Part shown: positions 1 to 8,545 of the stretch, in pieces
Numbering within the stretch: the stretch's first letter is position 1
How the letters are laid out: every line of letters starts with the position of its first letter
Source of the DNA: Saprospiraceae bacterium
Lineage (GTDB): Bacteria > Bacteroidota > Bacteroidia > Chitinophagales > Saprospiraceae
NCBI GenBank assembly: GCA_020628645.1
Contig: JAHDES010000050.1
Span: 1-46,614 of the forward strand
Length of the DNA: 46,614 nucleotides
Direction: 5' to 3'
Position numbers and translations under genes: made by a program
The notes under the pieces: model-generated
The model's database searches: none
What the model was told of the DNA's origin: nothing
The model's input: the letters and a program-made list of their open reading frames with translations, nothing else

Positions 1-118
1 GTCCTTTTTTTATATTTTTAACATATTACAAAAATTTACCGTTCAGTAATAAGATGCTCAATATAATAATGAACAAAATAAATACGAATTAGTAGCAGAA
101 GCAGATAGCTGGCCATGG

Positions 119-397
119 TTGATTAAATTACATGGTAAAGTAATAAATTTTGAACGTAAGAGTAATGGTGGATGGAAAAGAGCTAGAGCTGACTTAAGAG
201 TTCAGGCTGCTGGATTTGTTAGAGACTCAGACTGTAATTTTCCTGGAGGTATAGGGAGAACTGAAAGAAAGAGAGCTAAATCTTTGAATGCTGTTTACAG
301 GGCTTGGGATCCTCCAACATGGGCTAAGTATAAAAAGAAAGAAGCTGGTGCGAATTGCAATGTTGGTCTTATTTTTAAATCAATTGTTATTGATTAA
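119..397 (+). CDS. Start-less ORF of unknown function, possible gene remnant
   Basis: I do not recognise this protein. The frame is open back to position 53, just after a TAATAA at 47-52, but has no ATG. The only usable start is a TTG at 119, which lies inside a Trp-Pro-Trp-Leu stretch that already looks coding. The product is basic (many Arg/Lys in the middle), with two Cys and several Trp, and no signal peptide or membrane segment. It is followed at once by a strong intrinsic terminator, which suggests the region is or was transcribed. The best reading is the 3' part of a gene whose beginning was lost or frameshifted. An unusual start codon in the 53-119 interval is the alternative. Confidence 0.35.
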   Translation: MIKLHGKVINFERKSNGGWKRARADLRVQAAGFVRDSDCNFPGGIGRTERKRAKSLNAVYRAWDPPTWAKYKKKEAGANCNVGLIFKSIVID

Positions 398-422
398 ATC
401 AATGTAATGTAAACAAATAAGC

Positions 423-460
423 AGTAGTCTTAAGTTCTATTAAGACTACTACTTTTTTTA
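423..460 (+). terminator. Intrinsic terminator
   Basis: An 11-bp perfect stem (AGTAGTCTTAA at 423-433 against TTAAGACTACT at 440-450) with a 6-nt loop is followed by a seven-T run at 453-459. It would end transcripts from the ORF upstream. The stem core GTAGTCTTAA recurs in the terminator at 36048-36092. Confidence 0.85.
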
Positions 461-474
461 TCAAAAAATATAAA

Positions 475-1239
475 ATGAAGCCTATTTCAGTAATTATTTT
501 TATATTTATTTTTTTTAACATAAATGCTCAAGATGACTTTTGGGCATTAGACTTTACGCCACACTGGCGACCAAAAATTACAATCGAGCCAACAAAAATG
601 ATTGACCTAAAAGGCAGCCGTATTACGCCAAAGTATAATTTTGGATTTCATGCTGGTCTTCAACGGTATAAACCATTGAAAGAAAATTGGGGATGGAATT
701 ATGGTTTCTCTGTTGGAACATTTCAATTAAAAATGACTCATTTGTCTACACGTGCTTTCCTTGATATGGGATGGGAAAACTCTTTTGAATCAATTTCTTC
801 TATTTTTGATCAAGGCTATGTTTCTGCTTTATCAGGTATAAATTATTCATTTAAATTACAAGAAAATAGTTCTTTGAATATTAGTTTAGCTGGTAGAGTA
901 TCCTACTCTATACGTTCATATCTTGATTTATATTCAGCTAGTATACTTGAAACAGGAGAAACTATAGTGAAACTTTACGCAGAAATGGTAGTGAATGATA
1001 ATAATGCTATTTTTTTTTCAGCAGATTGTGATGCTTTTTACTTGTACCAATTTAAGAAAATTCCTTTTGGTATAAAAACGGGGTGGACGATAAGTTACTC
1101 TCCAGCAAAACCTATGCGAGGAAATTTATATTTCTTTGGGGATGAAGGAACGTATGAAGCAGAGATTAATAATAATTTTTCTTTCTTGGGAGCTTCTTTA
1201 GGAATCGTCTATTTTCCTAAAGGTACGCGGAGAAAGTAA
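475..1239 (+). CDS. Secreted or outer-membrane hypothetical protein
   Basis: A 254-residue protein with a clear Sec signal peptide: Lys near the N-terminus, a Phe/Ile-rich core and a cut after N-A-Q near residue 19. The mature part alternates aromatic and polar residues in short stretches, contains Tyr/Phe-rich segments and has no cytoplasmic motif. This is typical of Bacteroidota outer-membrane beta-barrel or porin-like proteins of about 200-250 residues, and the last strand ends in an aromatic-rich segment before a basic tail. I do not recognise a named family. It starts 14 bases after the upstream terminator hairpin region, so its promoter must overlap that region or lie just before it. 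The barrel assignment is inference from composition. Confidence 0.75.
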   Translation: MKPISVIIFIFIFFNINAQDDFWALDFTPHWRPKITIEPTKMIDLKGSRITPKYNFGFHAGLQRYKPLKENWGWNYGFSVGTFQLKMTHLSTRAFLDMGWENSFESISSIFDQGYVSALSGINYSFKLQENSSLNISLAGRVSYSIRSYLDLYSASILETGETIVKLYAEMVVNDNNAIFFSADCDAFYLYQFKKIPFGIKTGWTISYSPAKPMRGNLYFFGDEGTYEAEINNNFSFLGASLGIVYFPKGTRRK

Positions 1240-1283
1240 ATTTATTCGTGCCCCACTACAAAGGTAAAAACAAGGAATGATAA

Positions 1284-1910
1284 CTACATGAACGAAAAAA
1301 CCGCCACCAAAGCCGCCAAAATTAAAAATCCTACTACCATCAAGATGATGATGGAATTGGAGCGATAGCGATTAAAGAGTAGCTCCATTACATCCCGCCA
1401 TTCCAATCCACTGACGAGGTTTTCACGTCCCATGAGGAAGTACTTTTTATAGCCTTTCCGTTGCTGATCGCCATGTTTGCGGAGAATAAAAAAATCATCA
1501 TTCACGAAGGCTAGGTCAAATAATTCGCGTTGAGCGGCGCCTTCTATGGGTCGTGTAAGAATGAGTTTGTTGTTTTTTTCGATAGCTTGCCAAGTCCCAG
1601 GGTACACATTTCCATCTATCGAAATGAGATATTCCCCTTCCTCATTATAAAAATGTAAAACAGCTTCTTGAAAATCTTCTTGATCTCGAACTTCCATCCA
1701 TGGTTTTTCAATATAATATTCTGTTTCATTGAGGTCTTCACTCCACGGACGAATCAATGGTATGATGAAATCCAAGTAATCATCCATTGTTTCATAAAAG
1801 GGTAGTTCTAAACTAAATACCCGTAGAATCGGATCTAATAATTTATTTTCCAAATCAAGAAAATTGTGAATTAAGTCAACAATATTAATTGATTGATAGC
1901 AAAAAAGCAT
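1284..1910 (-). CDS. Hypothetical tail-anchored membrane protein
   Basis: A 208-residue protein I cannot assign to a family. The N-terminal 180 residues are soluble and rich in acidic and aromatic residues. The C-terminus is one hydrophobic helix (about residues 185-207, Ile/Leu/Val/Ala-rich) ending almost at the stop codon, with Arg-rich residues just before it. That is the layout of a tail-anchored inner-membrane protein facing the cytoplasm. No signal peptide is present. The ATG at 1910 gives the longest form; a second Met about 41 residues in is possible. It is convergent with the gene at 475 and divergent from the E2 gene at 2099. Confidence 0.65.
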   Translation of the reverse strand: MLFCYQSINIVDLIHNFLDLENKLLDPILRVFSLELPFYETMDDYLDFIIPLIRPWSEDLNETEYYIEKPWMEVRDQEDFQEAVLHFYNEEGEYLISIDGNVYPGTWQAIEKNNKLILTRPIEGAAQRELFDLAFVNDDFFILRKHGDQQRKGYKKYFLMGRENLVSGLEWRDVMELLFNRYRSNSIIILMVVGFLILAALVAVFSFM

Positions 1911-2019
1911 AAAAAATTGAAATCTTTTTACATTTCGTGAAGTATCAGACGAGCTTGTGCATCCAAATCTTGTTTGAGCAAGATAATTCAGTTAATTTTG
2001 CAGCGCCTTAACCAAGACG

Positions 2020-2069
2020 ATCTAAACAAGAAGTTTAGATTTAACGTATAATTGTAAATTATACTTTTT
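2020..2069 (+). promoter_or_regulatory. Tandem hairpin leader with T-run, attenuator candidate
   Basis: Two perfect hairpins lie in the leader of the E2 gene. The first is ATCTAAAC at 2020-2027 with GTTTAGAT at 2033-2040. The second is GTATAATT at 2046-2053 with AATTATAC at 2057-2064 and is followed directly by TTTTT. The second has terminator form but is AT-rich and weak. A possible promoter lies upstream (TTTG at 1973-1976, 16-base gap, TAATTTTG at 1993-2000). Control by premature termination is inference. Confidence 0.45.
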
Positions 2070-2098
2070 CATCAATAACCAAAATAGACTAAATTCAA

Positions 2099-3454
2099 AT
2101 GGCGCAAGTTGAATTGATTATGCCCAAAATGGGCGAAAGTATCATGGAAGCTACGATCCTTAAATGGGTAAAGCAAGTTGGCGATTCTGTGGAAGTCGAT
2201 GAGACAATCTTAGAAATTGCTACAGATAAAGTAGATTCTGAAGTGCCATCACCTGTAGAAGGAGTCATCGCTGAGATTCTATTTCAAGAAGATGATGTCG
2301 TAGAAATAGGAAAAGCCATAGCTATTATTAATACAGAAGGAGAAGCTGTTGCACCCAAGCCATCGCCTGCTGTTGTAGAAACATCTACAGCAAATGAGGT
2401 TCAAAAAGAGGTCGTTCCACAATCTACTCCTGAACCTGTCTTAGTCGCAGCAGAAATTCCTAAAGCTTCTGTTAGTGCCAGTACAAATGGGCGATTTTAT
2501 TCCCCTCTAGTTCGGAATATTGCCAAAGCAGAGAATATTAGTTTTCAAGAATTAGAAGCTATGGCAGGCACAGGACTTGATGGTCGAGTTACCAAAAAAG
2601 ACATTTTAGCTTACGTTAAAAATAGAACAGCAGCGCCTGTTGTTAGTACTACACCTTCAAGTGTTCAACAAGTTGCTCAAGCACCAATTGCAACTCCTCC
2701 GCCAAAACCTGCTATTGCTACCAAAACAAGTGTTAGCGTTAGTGGAAATGTAGAGATCGTAGAAATGGATCGAATGCGCCGATTGATTGCTGATCACATG
2801 GTCAAATCAAAGCATACTTCTCCTCATGTTACTTCTTTTGTAGAAGTCGATGTGACGGATTTAGTAAACTGGCGAAATAAAGTGAAAGTTGATTTTCAAC
2901 AAAAACATGGTGAAAAAATTACCTTTACACCAATCATTTTAGAAGCAGTTGTAAAGGCGATACAAGATTTTCCGATGATAAATGTTTCCGTTGATGGCAA
3001 TAATATCATTGTAAAAAAAGATATAAATGTAGGAATGGCTACTGCGCTACCTAGTGGCAATTTAATTGTCCCTGTTATTAAGGGGGCAGATCAGCTGAGT
3101 TTATTAGGCTTGACTAAATCTGTGAACGACCTTGCAGGTCGAGCACGAAAAAATAAATTAAAACCTGAAGAAATACAGGATGGCACCTTTACCTTGACCA
3201 ATGTAGGTACATTTGGTAATGTAATGGGAACGCCTATTATCAATCAGCCTCAGGTAGCGATAATGGCAGCAGGAGCTATTCGAAAGAAGCCTGCTGTGAT
3301 TGAAACAGAATACGGTGATGTAATTGCAGTACGTCAAATGATGTTTTTATCTTTGTCGTACGATCATCGAGTAGTAGATGGATTTTTAGGTGGTTCGTTC
3401 TTACGTCGAGTCGGTGATTATCTAGAAGCGTTCGATAACAATCGAACAATTTAG
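2099..3454 (+). CDS. 2-oxo acid dehydrogenase E2 (dihydrolipoyl acyltransferase)
   Basis: The E2 core of a 2-oxo acid dehydrogenase complex, which transfers an acyl group from lipoyl-lysine to CoA. One lipoyl domain spans residues 1-78, with the lipoylated Lys44 in the ATDKVDSE context. An Ala/Pro-rich linker leads to a peripheral subunit-binding domain (about 134-173), a second linker, and the catalytic domain (about 220-447) with the active-site motif HRVVDG (His423, Asp427, Gly428). At 451 residues it is complete. No E1 or E3 gene is adjacent, so the complex is split across the genome. Substrate cannot be read from sequence with confidence: pyruvate or branched-chain 2-oxo acids both fit, and the PMPKMGES-like N-terminus and short catalytic linker resemble branched-chain/pyruvate types common in this phylum. 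Its leader carries two hairpins (2020-2069). Confidence 0.95.
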   Translation: MAQVELIMPKMGESIMEATILKWVKQVGDSVEVDETILEIATDKVDSEVPSPVEGVIAEILFQEDDVVEIGKAIAIINTEGEAVAPKPSPAVVETSTANEVQKEVVPQSTPEPVLVAAEIPKASVSASTNGRFYSPLVRNIAKAENISFQELEAMAGTGLDGRVTKKDILAYVKNRTAAPVVSTTPSSVQQVAQAPIATPPPKPAIATKTSVSVSGNVEIVEMDRMRRLIADHMVKSKHTSPHVTSFVEVDVTDLVNWRNKVKVDFQQKHGEKITFTPIILEAVVKAIQDFPMINVSVDGNNIIVKKDINVGMATALPSGNLIVPVIKGADQLSLLGLTKSVNDLAGRARKNKLKPEEIQDGTFTLTNVGTFGNVMGTPIINQPQVAIMAAGAIRKKPAVIETEYGDVIAVRQMMFLSLSYDHRVVDGFLGGSFLRRVGDYLEAFDNNRTI

Positions 3455-3538
3455 TATTAGTTAAACAATCGGATGTTAATATTGAATCGTACAAACACTT
3501 TTTCCTTCTATCCTTCTTATCTTACTTCTATAAAAATA

Positions 3539-5746
3539 ATGGACGTAAGCGAGATTGGGCATAAGATGATGTATTTTTCAATCTTCTTTTTTCTTTTAAT
3601 TGGAATTTCAACAGATAGTCTTGCTCAGAATTCATCTAAAAAAATAAAAGCAGAAGCAGATTTATTTTTTGAAAAACAGAAATATCGCCAAGCCCTTTTT
3701 TATTATTTAGAGTATCAGAAATACAAATCTGGTGATAAGAATATCATTCTTAATACGGCAATTTGCTCTTTCTATGCCAATGAAATCTCAGAAGCGCAAA
3801 AATATTTAAATTTTCTAATAGAAAACGAAAAAGGAATTTCACCAAAAACTTATCTCTATCTTGGTAAATGTGCGCATGCTCAACTCAACTTCAAAGAAGC
3901 CGTTAAACAATATAAATTTTATCTTGCCAAAGCTAAATTAGAGGTGTCTGATCGTCGAACAGTACGCGATGCTATTCGTCGTTGTGGGGTAGGTTTACGA
4001 TTGGGTAACACGAATACTTCTGCTTTTGTAGAAAATATGGGAGACAAAGTGAATGCTGTTAATGATGATTTTGCACCACATATTAGCCCAAATTATGAGG
4101 ATAAGATTTATTTTTCTTCCGAACGTATTGGTAATTTAGGAGGTTTGCGCGATGACGCAGGTTTGCGCGACGCAAAATTTGGTTCCTATGCATCTGATAT
4201 GTTTTATACTAAAATTGTGAATGGCGCTTGGGCGGCTACAACTCCCCTTAGTACATTATTAAATACACCTCGCCACGATGTCATTTTAGGTTTTAATGAG
4301 ACAGGCTCAGTCTTGTATTTCTTTAAAGGGTTTAATACCTACAGCGGAGAAATTTTCATCGATACCTTTAAAAATGCAGAAGAACGATCCCTTTTTCCTG
4401 GTCAATTCGAAAGTGAAATGAATGCTGCATTGGGCGATGGACGTCCAGCTTTTGTAAACGATAGTATTTTAATTTTTGATTCTAGACGAAAAGGTGGATA
4501 TGGAGGGAGTGATTTATATTACTCGATTAAACAAGCAGATGGATGGACGGCAGCTAAAAATTTGGGAAGTGTCGTTAATTCTGCTTATGATGAAACGACT
4601 CCATTTTTGGCAGCAGATGGATTTACGCTCTATTTTAGTTCGAATAATAGTCGATCCAGTATAGGAGGAATGGATATTTTCCAAACGACCTACAATAAGG
4701 AAATCAACCAATGGACAAAACCTAAAAATCTAGGCATACCCATTAATTCTTCAGCAGATGATTTGCATTTTAGTTTATCCAAAGATGGCTTGAAAGCTTA
4801 TTTGTCATCTGATCGAAAAGAAAGTATTGGAGGAAGTGATTTGTATATAGCTTATTTTAAAGAAGCCCAAGATGTGCAACAAAAACCTAGTACACATCCT
4901 CATTTTTTTACAGATTTAGATCAAAAAGCTATAAATATTCCTTCCAAACAAGATGATATTTGGACAGAAGAAGTGAGCAATAATAATGATGAACCTTTGA
5001 AAGATGTAACGCTTTCAGCACTTTATTATAAAGAAGATAGTGATATACTTGCTCAAAAAAATATTGATAAATTAAATGAACTCATTCGTTTACTACAAAA
5101 ATATCCTTCTCTCAATGCAATTCTAGCGAGTAATTCAGATGATACGGGGCCTACTCAATTCAATTTATTTTTTAGTATCAAACGTGCTGAAATAGCAGCA
5201 GGCTATTTAATTAATAACGGCATCAGTGCGAATCGAATTACGGTGAAAGGACTGGGTAATAATTATCCAGTGGCTCAAAATATCGTAGATGGTGCAGATA
5301 ATCAAATGGGGCGGCAACTCAATCGACGAATTGATCTCTTAGTAACCAATAGTGAAGAACTACCGATTAAAATATCTTCTGAAATACCACAAGTAAGTCG
5401 TTTTATTGTGGATAAAAAAGGGGAATATTATCGTACAACAACCAATGGTCTTTCCTATAAAATACAAATCGCAGCAATTCAACAAATGTACAATGGAGGA
5501 CTTATCAATGAGTATCCAGATGGTATGGTAGAGCGCAATTTATCCTCTCCTTTTTATCAATATACGCTTGGTCTTTATCGTACCTATTCATCTGCCGATC
5601 AATTACAAAAAGAACTTAATCGCAATGGTTACATGGATACGTTTATCGTCCCTTACATCGGAGGTAAACGAGTTTCTGTAGATGAAAGTAGAATTTATAC
5701 TGCAATTTACCCTGATCTTATTAACTTTATCCAAGAAAAAGAATAA
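3539..5746 (+). CDS. TPR-PD40-OmpA-SPOR envelope protein
   Basis: A 735-residue periplasmic/outer-membrane-associated protein. From this start there is a hydrophobic signal segment ending in L-A-Q about 30 residues in. An upstream ATG at 3473 would add a poor 22-residue extension. The domain order is: TPR-like helices (roughly the first 150 residues), PD40/WD40-like blades with recurring YFSS and GGxDLY/GGMDIF motifs, an OmpA-like peptidoglycan-binding domain (SIKRAE and NRRIDLLV motifs), and a C-terminal SPOR-like segment beginning YKIQIAA. TPR-PD40-OmpA resembles the T9SS protein PorE and other gliding/peptidoglycan-anchored proteins, but I see no carboxypeptidase-regulatory domain and PorE does not normally end in SPOR. 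The canonical OmpA GHTD motif reads SNSD, so only the Asp is kept. It follows the E2 gene by about 80 bases but is probably unrelated to it. Confidence 0.85.
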   Translation: MDVSEIGHKMMYFSIFFFLLIGISTDSLAQNSSKKIKAEADLFFEKQKYRQALFYYLEYQKYKSGDKNIILNTAICSFYANEISEAQKYLNFLIENEKGISPKTYLYLGKCAHAQLNFKEAVKQYKFYLAKAKLEVSDRRTVRDAIRRCGVGLRLGNTNTSAFVENMGDKVNAVNDDFAPHISPNYEDKIYFSSERIGNLGGLRDDAGLRDAKFGSYASDMFYTKIVNGAWAATTPLSTLLNTPRHDVILGFNETGSVLYFFKGFNTYSGEIFIDTFKNAEERSLFPGQFESEMNAALGDGRPAFVNDSILIFDSRRKGGYGGSDLYYSIKQADGWTAAKNLGSVVNSAYDETTPFLAADGFTLYFSSNNSRSSIGGMDIFQTTYNKEINQWTKPKNLGIPINSSADDLHFSLSKDGLKAYLSSDRKESIGGSDLYIAYFKEAQDVQQKPSTHPHFFTDLDQKAINIPSKQDDIWTEEVSNNNDEPLKDVTLSALYYKEDSDILAQKNIDKLNELIRLLQKYPSLNAILASNSDDTGPTQFNLFFSIKRAEIAAGYLINNGISANRITVKGLGNNYPVAQNIVDGADNQMGRQLNRRIDLLVTNSEELPIKISSEIPQVSRFIVDKKGEYYRTTTNGLSYKIQIAAIQQMYNGGLINEYPDGMVERNLSSPFYQYTLGLYRTYSSADQLQKELNRNGYMDTFIVPYIGGKRVSVDESRIYTAIYPDLINFIQEKE

Positions 5747-5869
5747 TCATACCTGTTTTTTATCCTTTTAATTTCCTTGAACAAATAGAACCATACTTCA
5801 TTAATATTAATTTTTTGAAGGACTAAATTATACCATTAAACCAATTTTGATTAAAGAAAATTAGACTCT

Positions 5870-6424
5870 ATGAATAAAATAGATTTTTTAAAAGAGAGCT
5901 TTAAGAACTTAAAAACTGTTGGCACCGTTACACGAAGTTCTAAATCACTTTGTAAAGGCATGGTCAAGCATGTGGATTTTAATAATGCTACAGTTTTAGT
6001 TGAATTAGGAGCGGGTGATGGAGTCATCACAGAATTCATCTTAGCTAAGATGCGACCAGATGCTGTTCTACTTTCCTTCGAAGTCAATCACAAATTTTGT
6101 GAAATCCTTCGAGAGATAGGTGATGATCGTCTCATTGTGGTGGAAGATTCTGCTGAACATTTAGAACATCACCTCAATAAAATAAATGAAACGGAAATCG
6201 ATGCCGTTATTTCTGCTATCCCATTTGTAAGCCTGCCAGATGAATTGGGCTACAGTATTGTTACCACTTGCCGTAATTTACTCAAAGATGGCGGCCGTTA
6301 TATCCAAGTACATTATTCTTTATTAGCAAAAAAAATCTACGATAAGGTATTTGGAAATGTAGATGTCAATTTTGTTCCAATTAATATTCCTCCAGCATTT
6401 GTACTGGTAAGCGAAAAACGATAA
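5870..6424 (+). CDS. SAM-dependent methyltransferase, phospholipid N-MTase-like
   Basis: A 184-residue Rossmann-fold methyltransferase. Motif I reads VELGAGDG (about residues 44-51) and binds S-adenosylmethionine. The acidic residue ending strand 2 is in SFEVN, and a later VISAIPFVSLP segment stands where KsgA/PmtA-type enzymes have their catalytic strand 4 motif. The small size and the Ile-Pro-Phe motif resemble bacterial phospholipid N-methyltransferases (PmtA) and related rRNA dimethyltransferase-fold proteins. The substrate is not evident. The gene lies 23 bases before gpmI, so co-transcription is likely. No signal peptide, so it is cytoplasmic or membrane-peripheral. Confidence 0.8.
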   Translation: MNKIDFLKESFKNLKTVGTVTRSSKSLCKGMVKHVDFNNATVLVELGAGDGVITEFILAKMRPDAVLLSFEVNHKFCEILREIGDDRLIVVEDSAEHLEHHLNKINETEIDAVISAIPFVSLPDELGYSIVTTCRNLLKDGGRYIQVHYSLLAKKIYDKVFGNVDVNFVPINIPPAFVLVSEKR

Positions 6425-6447
6425 TTGAAAGAAGAAAAACCAAAATA

Positions 6448-7983
6448 ATGAATTCATCTTCTCAAAAAGTCCTTTTAGTCATTCTTGATGGTTGGGGGCA
6501 TGGCATAAAAAAAGAGGCGGATGCACTCCAACAAGCGAATACGCCCTTTGTAGATAAACTTTATAGTAGCTATCCCAATTCAGAATTAGTCACTTTTGGT
6601 ACAGACGTAGGTTTGCCTGAAGGTCAAATGGGAAATTCTGAAGTCGGGCATATGAATATCGGTGCAGGACGTGTAGTCTATCAAGAATTAGCACGAATTA
6701 ATAAAGCTGTAAAAGAAAATACCTTAAAAGATAATCCAACTATTCAAGCGGCTTTATCTTATGCTATGGATAATGATAAAGCTGTTCATTTAATGGGCTT
6801 AGTGTCGGATGGAGGCGTACATTCTCACATCAATCATCTCAAACACCTTTGTGAACTCACAGAAAATACTGGTCTAAAACGTGTTTATATTCATGCATTC
6901 ATGGATGGGCGTGATACAGCACCTGATGGAGGGAAGGAATATTTAAAAGACCTACTACTTCATATCGCAGATAAGAACGTAGAATTAGCTTCTGTCATTG
7001 GACGCTATTATGCGATGGATCGAGATAATCGTTGGGAACGCATCAAGCTCGCCTATGACGTACTCGTTCATGCGAAAGGAGAACCTACAATGGATGTATT
7101 GAGTACCATAAACGAACGCTACAATGCAGGTGAAACAGATGAGTTTTTAAAGCCTATTGTTTGTACCACTTCTGGAAAACCTACCGCTACGATTCAAGAA
7201 GGGGATGTGGTTTTGTGTTTTAATTTTAGAACAGATCGTCCACGAGAGATAACTAGTGTATTGACACAACAAGCTTATCCTGAATACGAGATGACGCCTT
7301 TAAATTTACATTATGTAACAATGACGCGTTATGATGAATCTTTTCAAGGAATACAAGTTATTTTTACCAAAGATGATTTGAAAAACACACTCGGAGAAGT
7401 ACTTTCCAATGCTGGAAAAACACAAGTGCGAATTGCTGAGACAGAAAAATATCCACACGTTACTTTTTTCTTTTCTGGCGGACAAGAAGAAGCTTTCAAG
7501 GGAGAAGAACGTTTATTAGTAGCTTCACCTAAAGTAGCCACCTACGATCTTCAACCCGAAATGAGTGCCAACGAAATCACAACTGCAATTTGCAAACATA
7601 TTGACGAACATCAGCCCGATTTTATTTGTTTAAATTATGCGAATACCGATATGGTGGGGCATACAGGAGATTTTCAAGCTGCCATGAAAGCAGCAGAGAC
7701 CGTAGATGTATGTGTGAAAACATTAATCGAAAAAGCCTTAGCTTTTGATTATGATAGTATCATCATTGCAGATCATGGCAATTCAGACTTTATGATAAAT
7801 GAGGATGGTTCGCCACATACGGCACACACGACGAATTTAGTCCCCTTCATTTATGTAGGAAAAAATGCAACTGCTACAAAAGTAAAGGATGGAAAATTGG
7901 CTGATATAGCACCTACTATTTTAAAGTTAATGGATATTGAAGCTCCTGAGGAAATGACGGGGAATGTTTTAATTGAAAAATAA
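6448..7983 (+). CDS. gpmI: 2,3-bisphosphoglycerate-independent phosphoglycerate mutase
   Basis: Cytoplasmic glycolytic enzyme that interconverts 3- and 2-phosphoglycerate using two Mn ions and a phosphoserine intermediate. At 511 residues it has the usual family length. Visible motifs are ILDGWG (metal ligand Asp14), the nucleophile Ser64 within QMGNSEVGHMNIGAGR, the HAFMDGRDT loop, RYYAMDRDNRW, the NYANTDMVGHTG metal-binding segment and IIADHGNSD followed by HTAHTTN near the C-terminus. All are intact. The next gene, a lipoprotein, starts 4 bases after the stop codon and may be co-transcribed. Confidence 0.97.
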   Translation: MNSSSQKVLLVILDGWGHGIKKEADALQQANTPFVDKLYSSYPNSELVTFGTDVGLPEGQMGNSEVGHMNIGAGRVVYQELARINKAVKENTLKDNPTIQAALSYAMDNDKAVHLMGLVSDGGVHSHINHLKHLCELTENTGLKRVYIHAFMDGRDTAPDGGKEYLKDLLLHIADKNVELASVIGRYYAMDRDNRWERIKLAYDVLVHAKGEPTMDVLSTINERYNAGETDEFLKPIVCTTSGKPTATIQEGDVVLCFNFRTDRPREITSVLTQQAYPEYEMTPLNLHYVTMTRYDESFQGIQVIFTKDDLKNTLGEVLSNAGKTQVRIAETEKYPHVTFFFSGGQEEAFKGEERLLVASPKVATYDLQPEMSANEITTAICKHIDEHQPDFICLNYANTDMVGHTGDFQAAMKAAETVDVCVKTLIEKALAFDYDSIIIADHGNSDFMINEDGSPHTAHTTNLVPFIYVGKNATATKVKDGKLADIAPTILKLMDIEAPEEMTGNVLIEK

Positions 7984-7987
7984 ACGA

Positions 7988-8545
7988 ATGCACTGGATAA
8001 AGAAATTTTTCTGCTTTTTTATACTCGTTCTTTTAATTGCTTCTTGCCAAGAAGAAACGAATAATTCTGACTTAAAAGGACAAGCATTTTTTAGTGTGAA
8101 AAATTATTTTGAACAAGAGATAAATCGTATTGAACAAGAGAAAATAACTGTTGAAAAGCAAATTACACTTGATGGAAAATCAGAAACGCTTCAATTTTCA
8201 AATATAGATTTTTCTAAAGAATTTGATGTATTTATCAATTCTGATATTAATAAAATCGCTTGGTTGGACAAATATCAAGTAGACAGCACTTTTATAGACG
8301 AAAAACTAACAAATGTTTCTTATACGGCATTAGATGAAGACTTGAGGACTAAATCACTTCGTATTTCTTATCAAAAAGGAGAGCTTACTAGCCTTCAAAT
8401 TAAAAATTCCGCTAATTCTTCCCTAGCAACTTCAGAACAGTTATTAAATTATACACCCCAAACAGGCTATCGCATAGAAAACAGACAAGATATTACCATC
8501 AGTGGCGAGCAACACTTGTTGGTGGAGGGGATTTATCAGAAGTAA
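7988..8545 (+). CDS. Hypothetical lipoprotein
   Basis: A 185-residue lipoprotein of unknown function. The ATG at 7988 gives an ideal type II signal: Lys-rich start, Phe/Leu/Ile core and lipobox LIASC, with the lipidated Cys near residue 20. A TTG at 7973 would overlap gpmI and is less likely. The mature part is Lys/Glu/Asn-rich, without other Cys, and resembles the many single-domain periplasmic lipoproteins of this phylum. Its last 47 bases overlap, in antiparallel orientation, the end of the OmpA-domain gene at 8499-9284. Confidence 0.75.
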   Translation: MHWIKKFFCFFILVLLIASCQEETNNSDLKGQAFFSVKNYFEQEINRIEQEKITVEKQITLDGKSETLQFSNIDFSKEFDVFINSDINKIAWLDKYQVDSTFIDEKLTNVSYTALDEDLRTKSLRISYQKGELTSLQIKNSANSSLATSEQLLNYTPQTGYRIENRQDITISGEQHLLVEGIYQK

